A DNA stretch of 64,000 nucleotides from Microcaldota archaeon (GTDB taxonomy: Archaea > Micrarchaeota > Micrarchaeia > Micrarchaeales > Micrarchaeaceae): NCBI GenBank assembly GCA_021799635.1, contig JAJZAB010000001.1, positions 62,001-126,000 of the forward strand, written 5' to 3'. The position numbers and the translations under genes are program-made. This document shows positions 35,167-43,610 of the stretch, piece after piece. The notes beneath the pieces are model-generated. The model saw nothing but the letters and a program-made list of their open reading frames with translations. It made no database searches and was not told the origin of the DNA. The number at the start of each line of letters is the position of its first letter. Within the stretch, counting starts at the first letter, position 1.

Positions 35167-37095
35167 TCATCGGCCTCTTCTCCGTATGATAGGCATGATG
35201 ACTGCCAGTACAAGCGCTATAAACAAAATAAGAATCAAGAACAGCATACCATAGACGCTAATTAGTATGGACCCGTAACTAACCTGCGGCACCGTTGTTG
35301 TAGCAGGCTTTATGGGTGTGGGCAGAGTTACGGCAGGCACTGAGTAGTTGAGCTCGGCGCCGTACGTGCTTACGTATATTCCAATGAGCTGGGTTCCGGT
35401 GGTATGGGATGTCACCCTGAAGCTGGTTGTTATAATCTGGTTTGGGGATGCGTTTACATACTGCGAAGAGACCGGCATCGATATGCCGGGAGGAGGCGCA
35501 ATGGATACAAGAACCGGCTGCGGGGCTGTGCCTGTGTAAAGCACCTCCACTGTAATGTTGCTGGTGGAATTTTCGTATAGGTCAGGTATATTTATATCAA
35601 GCACCTTCATAATGCTCCTTGGCTGCGGCTGAGATTGCTGTATGAAAATCACCTGCTGCGAAAGGAGCGCCTGCTGGTTGGACAGGTTTTCTATAGAATA
35701 GTACGCGTACGCTGTAGTGTTCTCGTAGGACGGGCTCTCGTACCATTTTAAAACATAAGAGCCTGCGCTGGCGGTTACATGGTTGGGCAGGCCATACGCG
35801 CGTATGTAAGAAACATTGCCTGCTACTCCTATAGGTATTAGAGATACAATCGTGTAGTTGCTAGGCTGGATGCCCGGGGCCTTTATTGATATTATACCTG
35901 ACGCTGACCTAGAATTGTTGTACAGGTTCACCTGCATTGATATACTGGGCTTTGTTGCGTTTGATTGATACACTACTATGGTAAGATATTCGGTCTGGCT
36001 CTCAGCTACGCCGTCTACTGCGCTTACTGTTATGTTTATTGGTATCACGTACCTGCCAGGCAAGGCGTTCGCCGCGCTCCTGTATAGGACACCGACGTCA
36101 AGGCCCTCGCCCTGATAAAGGTACACGCTCTTTGCGGAAAGGTTGACCATCTCGGAGTACTGCGATGGGACGCTGAGGTTCACATATTCGGGAACGCTTG
36201 CCGTGCTTGTGACGCCAAGCTCATCCAGCGATGACTGGCCTGCCGCCATGGTAGTGTATAGTGGCACGGAGGACAGCACTATTCCAGGTATGCTGACTAC
36301 GCTCTGCCTGTGCGCAGGTGCTGAGCTCTGTTGCGATGAGACTTCATAAGTTAGGTTTTTCTCTGATGAGGTTTTATTGGTAGAGTTGACCTCAAATTTG
36401 GCGTACGCGCTTGCGGTATAGGCGCCGGCCTGGCTTGTGATGTTGCTAAATAGTACTGTCAATGTCTGGTTCTGCCCTGGCGAAAGCGCATTTATCGGAT
36501 ATGAGAAACTGAACTTTGCTGGACCAGTTATGTTTATGTAGAATATTACATTGCCTGATGCAAGCTGCCCGGTGTTCTTGAGCTGCGATGTGAAGCTTAC
36601 TGGGGATCCTACGCTCAGCGTGCTCTGCGACACAGAAAAGCTCTGCAGCGTTATGTTGGCCTGCCTGATTATCTTGAACTGCGATGAGCTTTCGTTCTTG
36701 GTATTGATGTACGTAAAGTTGATTGAGGCGGTGTACGTGCCGTTGTTAAAACTGTTGGAAGGTATGGTGAACCGGACGCTTGATGGCGTGTTGCCTACAG
36801 GGCCTGAAACAATGCCCTCAGAAAATACTATCCCGCCGCTCTGGTTGGTCACCACAAGCGACCCGTTCATGTCAGATATCGAGCACGCGGCGATGGTCCT
36901 TATGGTGTAGTTGCCGGCTGCGTTGCTGCCGAATAAGTATGCGGCCTGCGTGTTGACGTGGATTGAGAACGGGCACGCTACGCTTGCGTTTGCGATTATG
37001 CTGCCGCTCTGTGACATTGCGCCAGGTACAGCCATGAGCGCCAGCGTTATGATTACTGCTGCAATCGCAAAAATTCTCTTGACGGCGTGCTGCAA
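35167..37095 (-). CDS. Exported surface protein with C-terminal membrane anchor
   Basis: 642 residues. Signal peptide (IFAIAAVIITLALMAVPGAM), about 590 extracellular residues of CARDB/Ig-like beta sandwiches (for example NITLQSFSVSQSTLSVGSPV and VTVEVLYTG-type segments), more than 20 N-glycosylation sites, then one membrane helix (MLFLILILFIALVLAVIMPI) and a basic end IIRRRGR. This is the standard layout of an archaeal envelope protein. First of four same-strand exported genes; it could anchor the giant protein that lacks its own helix (inference). Confidence 0.8.
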   Translation of the reverse strand: MQHAVKRIFAIAAVIITLALMAVPGAMSQSGSIIANASVACPFSIHVNTQAAYLFGSNAAGNYTIRTIAACSISDMNGSLVVTNQSGGIVFSEGIVSGPVGNTPSSVRFTIPSNSFNNGTYTASINFTYINTKNESSSQFKIIRQANITLQSFSVSQSTLSVGSPVSFTSQLKNTGQLASGNVIFYINITGPAKFSFSYPINALSPGQNQTLTVLFSNITSQAGAYTASAYAKFEVNSTNKTSSEKNLTYEVSSQQSSAPAHRQSVVSIPGIVLSSVPLYTTMAAGQSSLDELGVTSTASVPEYVNLSVPSQYSEMVNLSAKSVYLYQGEGLDVGVLYRSAANALPGRYVIPINITVSAVDGVAESQTEYLTIVVYQSNATKPSISMQVNLYNNSRSASGIISIKAPGIQPSNYTIVSLIPIGVAGNVSYIRAYGLPNHVTASAGSYVLKWYESPSYENTTAYAYYSIENLSNQQALLSQQVIFIQQSQPQPRSIMKVLDINIPDLYENSTSNITVEVLYTGTAPQPVLVSIAPPPGISMPVSSQYVNASPNQIITTSFRVTSHTTGTQLIGIYVSTYGAELNYSVPAVTLPTPIKPATTTVPQVSYGSILISVYGMLFLILILFIALVLAVIMPIIRRRGR

Positions 37096-37181
37096 AGGTT
37101 CACCTTATTAATATACATCGCAATTATTTTTAATGTACTTTTTATATTTATATATACATTTCACTGCTATATGGATGAACG

Positions 37182-37255
37182 CGCCCCTGCCGGGATTTGA
37201 ACCCGGATCACAGGCTCCGCAAGCCCGTGTTCTATCCAAGTTATACTACAGGGGC
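37182..37255 (-). tRNA. tRNA-Arg (GCG)
   Basis: 74 bases including discriminator G. Acceptor GCCCCTG/CAGGGGC, D-arm with GG and A20 (an arginine identity base), anticodon stem CGGGC/GCCTG with loop TTGCGGA (anticodon GCG), and T-arm CCGGG-TTCAAAT-CCCGG. One A-A mismatch in the D stem. No intron, CCA not encoded. An AT-rich promoter lies at 37263-37290. Confidence 0.9.
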
Positions 37256-37340
37256 AGCCAATAGGATTTTTAATATATGATTTTAATAATATGCATCTGT
37301 AAATAAACATTATCGCAGAGGCCTGCACGGGTGTCTTTTG

Positions 37341-38396
37341 GTGTACCATTTTTATCTAACTCTTATAATACCATCATTGATTGCGTTTTTTGTAACAGTA
37401 ATAGCCACCAAGTCTGTAATAAGCTACATGATGGATTCTGGGGTAACTGCTACTGATCACAATAAAAAGAGCAGGAGGACGCTTCCGAGCAGCGGAGGGC
37501 TGGCGGTCGCTTTCGGGTTCGCCATAGGAGTATTTGTTTATGTTTTTGGCGGCAATTTCCCTTCGCCGCTGCATCCGTTCTACGTCCCTGCGGCATCTAT
37601 GCAGTACCTGCTCGCTACAGTGCTTTCGGTTTTGCTGATATCGCTTGTCGGCTTCATAGATGACATTAACGTAAAGAAGAAAATGATACGCGCCACTGAC
37701 ATGATGGACACAAAGAAGGGGCTTAAGCAGTGGCACAAGCCGGTGCTCACGCTCATAGGCGCGATACCATTGATGGTGGTAAACGCCGGCGTATCTGTCG
37801 TCAGCATACCGTTCATAGGAATGGTCAACTTCGGGGTTTTTTACCCTTTGATAATCCTGCCTCTCGCAGTAATATTTGCAGCTAACTCATTCAACCTGCT
37901 CGGAGGGTTCGATGGCATAGCTACAGGCACAGGGCTCATCGCAAGCCTGGCGCTGCTTGTATACGGGATCTTCTTTGGGGCTTACGCAGGCACCCTTATA
38001 GCAGCAGTCCTGTTTGCTACCCTACTTGCATTTTTCATTTTTAATGTTTATCCGGCAAGGGTGATGCCTGGCGACAGCTTTACCTACGGGGTAGGGGCCG
38101 CGCTTGTGAGCGCCATGGTCCTCGGCAACATGGAGTCCTTTGGTATAATAATATTCATGCCGTGGATAGTGGAGTTCCTGCTCCACCTGAAAAGGAAGTT
38201 TATTGTTACAGATGTGGGCAAGAGAAGATCTGACGGGACGTTCGAGTCTCCTTACGGAAAAAAAATATACAGCTGGACGCACCTGATAATGAATGCAAAA
38301 AGGTGCAGGGAATGGGAGGTGTCCCTGTACATGTGGCTTATAGAGATAGGCTTTGTGCTCCTCGCCTTCGGGCTCAAGGCTCTGGCTCTGCTCTGA
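37341..38396 (+). CDS. UDP-GlcNAc:polyprenyl-phosphate GlcNAc-1-P transferase (AglH/Alg7/MraY family)
   Basis: Starts lipid-linked oligosaccharide synthesis by moving GlcNAc-1-P from UDP-GlcNAc to dolichyl phosphate. 351 residues with about ten membrane helices. Motifs: TLPSSGGLAVAFGFAIG, SLVGFIDDINVKKKM (the magnesium-binding DD) and ANSFNLLGGFDGIATG with the catalytic aspartate. GGTGTC at 37330-37335 supports the GTG start at 37341. Functionally linked to the cis-prenyltransferase at 41534 and to the glycoprotein-like surface genes just upstream. Confidence 0.92.
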   Translation: MYHFYLTLIIPSLIAFFVTVIATKSVISYMMDSGVTATDHNKKSRRTLPSSGGLAVAFGFAIGVFVYVFGGNFPSPLHPFYVPAASMQYLLATVLSVLLISLVGFIDDINVKKKMIRATDMMDTKKGLKQWHKPVLTLIGAIPLMVVNAGVSVVSIPFIGMVNFGVFYPLIILPLAVIFAANSFNLLGGFDGIATGTGLIASLALLVYGIFFGAYAGTLIAAVLFATLLAFFIFNVYPARVMPGDSFTYGVGAALVSAMVLGNMESFGIIIFMPWIVEFLLHLKRKFIVTDVGKRRSDGTFESPYGKKIYSWTHLIMNAKRCREWEVSLYMWLIEIGFVLLAFGLKALALL

Positions 38397-38407
38397 AGCG
38401 CGGTTTC

Positions 38408-38716
38408 CTATCCTGTAAGATCACTGCTGAGCTGCTTTGCCGGCGCACGCCGGGGCTTCCTCCTTCCAAGCACAGCCCTTCTCCTTACCAGCCTGCTCCT
38501 GCCGTTGCTGCTTGTAAGCCTCACGTCTGATGCGGTGATCAGCTTTTTCCTGCCCGCGTAGTTGGCGTACACCTGCGCCTCGTTTATTATCTCTCCCACC
38601 ATGTCCTCAAGCTCCCTCTCAAGGCTGACTATCGCGCCCTCATTTACCCTTTCCGCTCCCGCATCCCTGAGAAATTGCTCTATATCGTAAAGACTGAACC
38701 CCCTTGACTTCGCCAA
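38408..38716 (-). CDS. Archaeal histone-fold protein with basic C-terminal tail
   Basis: 102 residues. Residues 1-70 fit the histone fold: short helix (LYDIEQFLRDAGA), long helix (NEGAIVSLERELEDMVGEII), YANYAGRKKLITASDVRL. Residues 72-102 add an Arg/Lys-rich tail (RLVRRRAVLGRRKPRRAPAK) that canonical tail-less archaeal histones lack. The start is TTG with GGTGTTAGG just before it; no ATG is available nearby. May package DNA, with the tail adding DNA contacts (inference). A fold relative of NF-Y/CENP-type proteins is also possible. Confidence 0.85.
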   Translation of the reverse strand: MAKSRGFSLYDIEQFLRDAGAERVNEGAIVSLERELEDMVGEIINEAQVYANYAGRKKLITASDVRLTSSNGRSRLVRRRAVLGRRKPRRAPAKQLSSDLTG

Positions 38717-38827
38717 CCTAACACCAATGAAAGATTTATTAATCTATAATGTTTTTAAAACAATCTGCCGCGTGGCGATTAGCGGCATTCCTGAAATATG
38801 AGCCAAAAGCTGGCAAGGTTGCCGATT

Positions 38828-39673
38828 ATGATGAAGATAGGATTCCACCTTTCCATATCAGGCGGTGTATCGAGCTCGGCTGCGGAGGCGGCCGGGTCAG
38901 GCTACAGCGCCTTCCAGATCTTCGTGAGCAGCTCGAGGTCGTGGAAGCACTCTGTGCTTGGGCGCGATGACATGGTAAAGTTCAAGCGCAGCGTTGCTGC
39001 GAGCGGCGCGCTGCCTAACGCGCACATACCTTACCTGTGCAACCCATCATCAACCAACAGGCTGGTCTTGGACAGGAGCCTCGGTATGCTTGTCAACAAC
39101 ATGAATAGCTGCAGTGAGCTTGGCATCAGGTACCTGGTTGTCCATATGGGCTCGCACCTGGGCGCCGGCCGGGAGGCCGGGGAGGATAACCTCGTAAAGA
39201 CTATAGGCAGCGCCCTGGATATGGAAAAAAGGACTTCGCTACTGCTGGAAAACTCCGCCGGATACAAAAACAGCGTTGGCTCCAAGTTTGCTGAAATAGG
39301 CTCGATAGTGGATAGGATAGCATCAAGCAGGGTAGGCGTATGCCTGGACACCTGCCACGCCTTTGCCGCAGGCTACGACCTGCACACCGATACCGGAACC
39401 CAGAAGTGCTATGATGAGTTCGACAGCAGCATAGGCATAGGAAAGCTGAAGCTCGTGCATCTCAATGACGCAAGGCATCCCCTGGGGAGCGGCTTGGACA
39501 GGCACTGGCACATCGGAAAGGGATTCATAGGCATGCAGGGTTTCATAAATTTCTTCAGGAACAGGCATTTTGGGGCTGGGCCCTTCATAATGGAGACCCC
39601 TGTTGATGCACAGGGAAGCAGGATGACTGACATGCATGCGGCGCTGCTGGCGATGAAAAAGGCGCACTCCTAG
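38828..39673 (+). CDS. nfo: Endonuclease IV (AP endonuclease)
   Basis: Repairs abasic sites by cutting 5' of the lesion, using three zinc ions in a TIM barrel. About 281 residues. The N-terminus MKIGFHLSISGGVSSSAAEA is diagnostic. Metal ligands lie in VVHMGSHLGAG, LLLENSAG, CLDTCHAFAAGYDL, VHLNDARHPLGSGLDRHWHI and IMETP. The frame is open to an ATG at 38798, which would add ten residues, but family starts align with the ATGs at 38828/38831. Works downstream of the OGG glycosylase at 12629. Confidence 0.95.
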   Translation: MMKIGFHLSISGGVSSSAAEAAGSGYSAFQIFVSSSRSWKHSVLGRDDMVKFKRSVAASGALPNAHIPYLCNPSSTNRLVLDRSLGMLVNNMNSCSELGIRYLVVHMGSHLGAGREAGEDNLVKTIGSALDMEKRTSLLLENSAGYKNSVGSKFAEIGSIVDRIASSRVGVCLDTCHAFAAGYDLHTDTGTQKCYDEFDSSIGIGKLKLVHLNDARHPLGSGLDRHWHIGKGFIGMQGFINFFRNRHFGAGPFIMETPVDAQGSRMTDMHAALLAMKKAHS

Positions 39674-39678
39674 TCATT

Positions 39679-41511
39679 CTATATCAGCGATATTATCCAT
39701 GCAGCTATTATGAAACCAGATATGACTATTAAGGTGCCAAGGGTCCTGGCTTCGGATACAACTGAGCCTGTTATGCTTGAAAGGTTCCTGCTAAGCTCCC
39801 GTCCCCATATGTCGAACCTGGCCATTACTACCCTCTTGTGGTACACGTTGACCTCTTCTACGCTATTGATCGCTTTATCCATGGCTTCATCCACTATCTT
39901 CTCTATCATTTTGTATTTTGTATACCTGCCGAGGACGTTTTCCACGGTGTACTCTATGGAGTTGACAGAATGGGTGTCTGTGGTGTATACTTCGGCGCTA
40001 ATGTGGTACTTCCGCCTCACGTGGGATATTATTTCATTCCTTATATAAGGCAGTATGTTGTTGGAGTTGAACTGGAGCATTGCGTACTTGAAGCTGCCGA
40101 ACGAGAAGACCGCCGCGTTTAGATTGCCCTTGCCGATGTCCTTCGGCATGTTTAGCCTGTTGTAAATTTCCACGCTGGCAATCCCGGCCCTTACCTTTCT
40201 GGAGCTGTGGGCGTTCTTTATGTTGGCTATCGCGTTTATGTAATCCCTCATGAACCTGGACCCGAACCTTATGCCATCCAGTTCGCCCTTCGGTGCGCTT
40301 TCATACCTGGAGTTGTGCGCGTCTATGAGTATGGATTCGCCGTACCTGTTCTGAAGGCTCTTCCTGAACAGCTTGGCAGATTCGACGTCGATGTCATCGG
40401 TAACCATCGGCGCCCTTGTGAATGTCGCCAGGGAAATGCTGCCAAAAGAGATCTTGTATACATTGCAGCTGCGGTAGCTGCCCTTCCCGAAGTACATCCC
40501 ATTCCCGACGCGTGGTGCCCCCTTCATCCCTTCCTCCAGCGCAGCCATTACCCTTCCTACCTGCCTTGAGGATATAGGGTTGTTTTCGGCCGTCACGGCC
40601 GTGTGCATTATGAAGGCCGTTGCCCTGTACTTGGAGTTCACGTGCCTTTCCAGTATGTAGGGTATGTTGCTTCCGCCCATCGTGCCAGCTGGCCCGTAGT
40701 GCACCTCTGGTATGAAGAAGATGCCCTTTATCCTTCCGTCCAGTGCCCTGAATATGATTGTGTTGGTCTCCACGTCGGCCTTGGTGCCCAGCTTGGAGCT
40801 GAACGGAGATGAAGTATTTATGTCGAAGAGCCAGTTCTGCAGCATGCTTGAGAATATATCTATTCCACCAACTCCTACGCTCTTTTTCATAGGCCTGTCA
40901 AATACGTAGAGCAGCACGTAGCTGACCAGCAAGAATATCAGTATGCCGGTATACAGCTTCAGTATCAGCAGGTTGAACGGTGTATCTATTCTGAAAAGGA
41001 ACCTGCCGGCCGGTATGTAGAGCATTATGTTCAGCGTTGGCTGTATGAAGGCGAATAGGATGGCCTTTTTCTTGAACCCCAGGACCACCTTGTTTATGAA
41101 GAACCACCAGCCGAATATGCTTGCATCGCCGACCAGTATGGTTATTGTGGCTGCGGTTATTCCAAACACTATGTACAGTATGCTGCCGAGGAGTATGAAA
41201 AAGGAGTAAGAAGCCGTAGTTATTATGGCTATGAATAGAGTATGCTTTACGCTTATTCTATGCCTTGACATCTTTATGAATATGACGGTAAGCACTGACG
41301 GCAGCAGCACGGCAATTATCCCAGCAAGGGACCCGTCCGCAACTAGGTACAGCAGGCCTCTGGGCAGCACGCGGTAGTGTATTATAGTAACAGACGCTAT
41401 GCCGACCACAGCGCTGAATAGCAAGAGCATGAAAAACAGTATTATGGTACCTGGGAGCCTTGTGGAGAATATTTCTGAATATCTAAACAGGCTGTTATCT
41501 TTCTTGGCCAT
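39679..41511 (-). CDS. DUF2070 membrane protein
   Basis: 610 residues. About seven membrane helices in the first 230 residues, then a soluble domain with FIPEVHYGPAGTMGGSNIPY, FIMHTAVTAENNPIS and ILIDAHNSRYES, which fit the archaeal DUF2070/COG3356 family, and one final helix at the C-terminus (ARTLGTLIVISGFIIAAWII). The conserved His/Asp residues suggest a hydrolase or metal site on the soluble side; the reaction is unknown. The ATG at 41511 is preferred to the TTG at 41514. Downstream of uppS on the same strand with a 22-base gap. Confidence 0.85.
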   Translation of the reverse strand: MAKKDNSLFRYSEIFSTRLPGTIILFFMLLLFSAVVGIASVTIIHYRVLPRGLLYLVADGSLAGIIAVLLPSVLTVIFIKMSRHRISVKHTLFIAIITTASYSFFILLGSILYIVFGITAATITILVGDASIFGWWFFINKVVLGFKKKAILFAFIQPTLNIMLYIPAGRFLFRIDTPFNLLILKLYTGILIFLLVSYVLLYVFDRPMKKSVGVGGIDIFSSMLQNWLFDINTSSPFSSKLGTKADVETNTIIFRALDGRIKGIFFIPEVHYGPAGTMGGSNIPYILERHVNSKYRATAFIMHTAVTAENNPISSRQVGRVMAALEEGMKGAPRVGNGMYFGKGSYRSCNVYKISFGSISLATFTRAPMVTDDIDVESAKLFRKSLQNRYGESILIDAHNSRYESAPKGELDGIRFGSRFMRDYINAIANIKNAHSSRKVRAGIASVEIYNRLNMPKDIGKGNLNAAVFSFGSFKYAMLQFNSNNILPYIRNEIISHVRRKYHISAEVYTTDTHSVNSIEYTVENVLGRYTKYKMIEKIVDEAMDKAINSVEEVNVYHKRVVMARFDIWGRELSRNLSSITGSVVSEARTLGTLIVISGFIIAAWIISLI

Positions 41512-41533
41512 CAAAACACTGGGAATGCCGCTT

Positions 41534-42253
41534 TTACCTGCCGAACCTTCTCTGCCTGCGTTTATACGTGCTTATGGCCCTCTTCAGATCCTGCTCCCCA
41601 AAATCAGGCCAGTACTTCTTGGCAAAATACAGCTCCGAATAGTTTGATTGCCACGGAAGCAGGCCGGAAAGCCTCATCTCGCCAGATGTCCTTATTATGA
41701 GGTCGATATCTGGGATGCTAGCCGTCCTTAGCCTTGACCTTATGGTATCGTAGTCTATCTTGCCTGGTCTGCGCCCCCCTGCGTACAGGTTCTCTACGGC
41801 ATACTTTATGTCATCCCTGCCGCCGTACCCTACCAGTAGATTTATAGTAATCTCCTTGTACATCCTGGTCTGCCTCTCCAGGCCCCGAAAAGCTTCATTG
41901 AGCTTGCTTGGCAGCAGCGACATGTTGCCTATGACCTTTATCCTTGCCTGGTTGTCCTTCAGTATTTTGAGGATGTGCTTGTCCTTGCAAGCCTTTATGT
42001 AAAGGTTGTATAGTATACGCAGTTCCTGCTTGCTCCTGTTCTGCGCGTTCTCCGTTGATAGCGCCCATACTGACATTGTCTTGACCCCGCGCTTCTTGGC
42101 CCATATGCAGATATCCACTATTTTCTTTATTCCGGTGCTGTACCCGTTTATAAGGTTTAGCCTGTGGGTTCTTGACCATCTTCTGTTCCCGTCTGGTATA
42201 ATTGCTACGTGCATCGGTCCTTGCTGGAGTTTGGCTTTGGGGGTTTTTCGCAT
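41534..42253 (-). CDS. uppS: cis-Prenyltransferase (undecaprenyl/dolichyl diphosphate synthase)
   Basis: Extends farnesyl or geranylgeranyl diphosphate with Z-isoprene units to make the glycan carrier lipid. 239 residues. MHVAIIPDGNRRWSR holds the catalytic aspartate, VWALSTENAQNRSKQE the next conserved block, and IDLIIRTSGEMRLSGLLPWQ the isopentenyl diphosphate-binding region with SNYSELYF. Divergent from rfcL with a 115-base gap. Supplies the lipid for the transferase at 37341. Confidence 0.95.
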   Translation of the reverse strand: MRKTPKAKLQQGPMHVAIIPDGNRRWSRTHRLNLINGYSTGIKKIVDICIWAKKRGVKTMSVWALSTENAQNRSKQELRILYNLYIKACKDKHILKILKDNQARIKVIGNMSLLPSKLNEAFRGLERQTRMYKEITINLLVGYGGRDDIKYAVENLYAGGRRPGKIDYDTIRSRLRTASIPDIDLIIRTSGEMRLSGLLPWQSNYSELYFAKKYWPDFGEQDLKRAISTYKRRQRRFGR

Positions 42254-42368
42254 GAAGATACCACAAGTAATAATATAATTATAACTAAATATGTTTATAA
42301 AGATGTTTGGTTGCAGGTCACCTGCCTAAAAAAGATATAATACATAAAAATATAAACTTAGTGCTATT

Positions 42369-43610
42369 ATGCAGCTTTTTGACAATTCGTATGTCGAATC
42401 CATGAATGAGATAGTGGGGAACAGCGGCGCGCTGCTTTTCATCAAAAAATTCGCTGACGACATAGAGGCGGGAATTGCAAGAAAGCCGCTCATGATTCAC
42501 GGGGCTACGGGCACAGGAAAGACCCTTGCGGCGCACACGCTCGCCAGGGAGAGAAGTTGGAATGTAATAGAGATGAACGCTGGGGATTATAGGGACAGGC
42601 AGTCGATAGAGAGGCTGCTCCGCTCCGCATCTAATAGCAGGAGCGTATTCGGCCAAAGGAATCTTATAATATTCGACGAGATAGACGAACTGGCCGGCAA
42701 GAATGACTCCGGCGCCAGCGGCGCCATACTTGACCTTTTATCAAACTCGAAAAGCCCGATAATATTCATAGCAAACAACATGTGGGAGCAGAGCATATCT
42801 TTCCTGAGGGGAAGGACGGACAATGTAGAATTCAGGAGGCTTGGCATGGCGGATATAAGGGCGGTGCTGCGCAACGTACTCGCAAAGCTCGGCGAGAATG
42901 TGAGCGAAAACACTATAGAGACCATAGCCAAGGTGTCGTACGGCGATGCCAGGAGCGCGCTGAACGACCTGCTTGTAATGATAGGCTCTGATGAAAGCAC
43001 AATAGAATCCATAGGCCTCAGGGACAGGAAGACCGACATATTCAACGCCCTGGACAAGGTGTTCCTATCCTACACCGTGGCAGGCCCGCTCAGGGCTCTG
43101 GCCAGCACAGATACAGACAACGACATGATGATAAACTGGATAGATGAGAACATACCTTTAAGATACAGGAAGCTTGAGGACATACACGGCGCATACCAGG
43201 CTCTGGCCATGGCGACCGTCTTCCATTCTAGGGCATCAAGGGCGAACTACTATGTATACTGGAGGTACATGAGCGCGCTGATGTCGGCCGGGGTTGCGCT
43301 GGCGAAGAGCCAGACACCGGATACGGCCAGGAGGTACTCCTTCCCGAAGCGCATATCCTATCTAAGCAGTTCAAAGCAGGTGAGGAAGGGCGAAATTGAG
43401 ATTGCTAGGAAACTGCAGAAAAGGATACACCTTAGCGTGCGGGAGATAAGGTTCAGCGCAATGCAGCTGCTTTCGAACATGGCTAGGAGGGCGCTCGATG
43501 GAGATGCGGAGAATGAGGAGGTGTACGACTTCTTCATGAATAAATTCGAGCTTACAAGGGCTGAGGTGAAGTACCTGGCTGGGCGTCAGGTAGCTTATCA
43601 AGCTCTTTGA
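42369..43610 (+). CDS. rfcL: Replication factor C large subunit
   Basis: Clamp loader subunit that opens PCNA with RFC small subunits. 413 residues. Walker A HGATGTGKTLAAHTLA, Walker B LIIFDEIDELAGKND, sensor 2 region SYGDARSALNDLLVM. The C-terminal 200 residues are helical. There is no PIP box like QxxLxxFF at the very end, so PCNA docking must use another site. A TATA element at 42333-42357 gives a short or absent leader. Its last 59 bases overlap the convergent DHH gene. Confidence 0.95.
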   Translation: MQLFDNSYVESMNEIVGNSGALLFIKKFADDIEAGIARKPLMIHGATGTGKTLAAHTLARERSWNVIEMNAGDYRDRQSIERLLRSASNSRSVFGQRNLIIFDEIDELAGKNDSGASGAILDLLSNSKSPIIFIANNMWEQSISFLRGRTDNVEFRRLGMADIRAVLRNVLAKLGENVSENTIETIAKVSYGDARSALNDLLVMIGSDESTIESIGLRDRKTDIFNALDKVFLSYTVAGPLRALASTDTDNDMMINWIDENIPLRYRKLEDIHGAYQALAMATVFHSRASRANYYVYWRYMSALMSAGVALAKSQTPDTARRYSFPKRISYLSSSKQVRKGEIEIARKLQKRIHLSVREIRFSAMQLLSNMARRALDGDAENEEVYDFFMNKFELTRAEVKYLAGRQVAYQAL

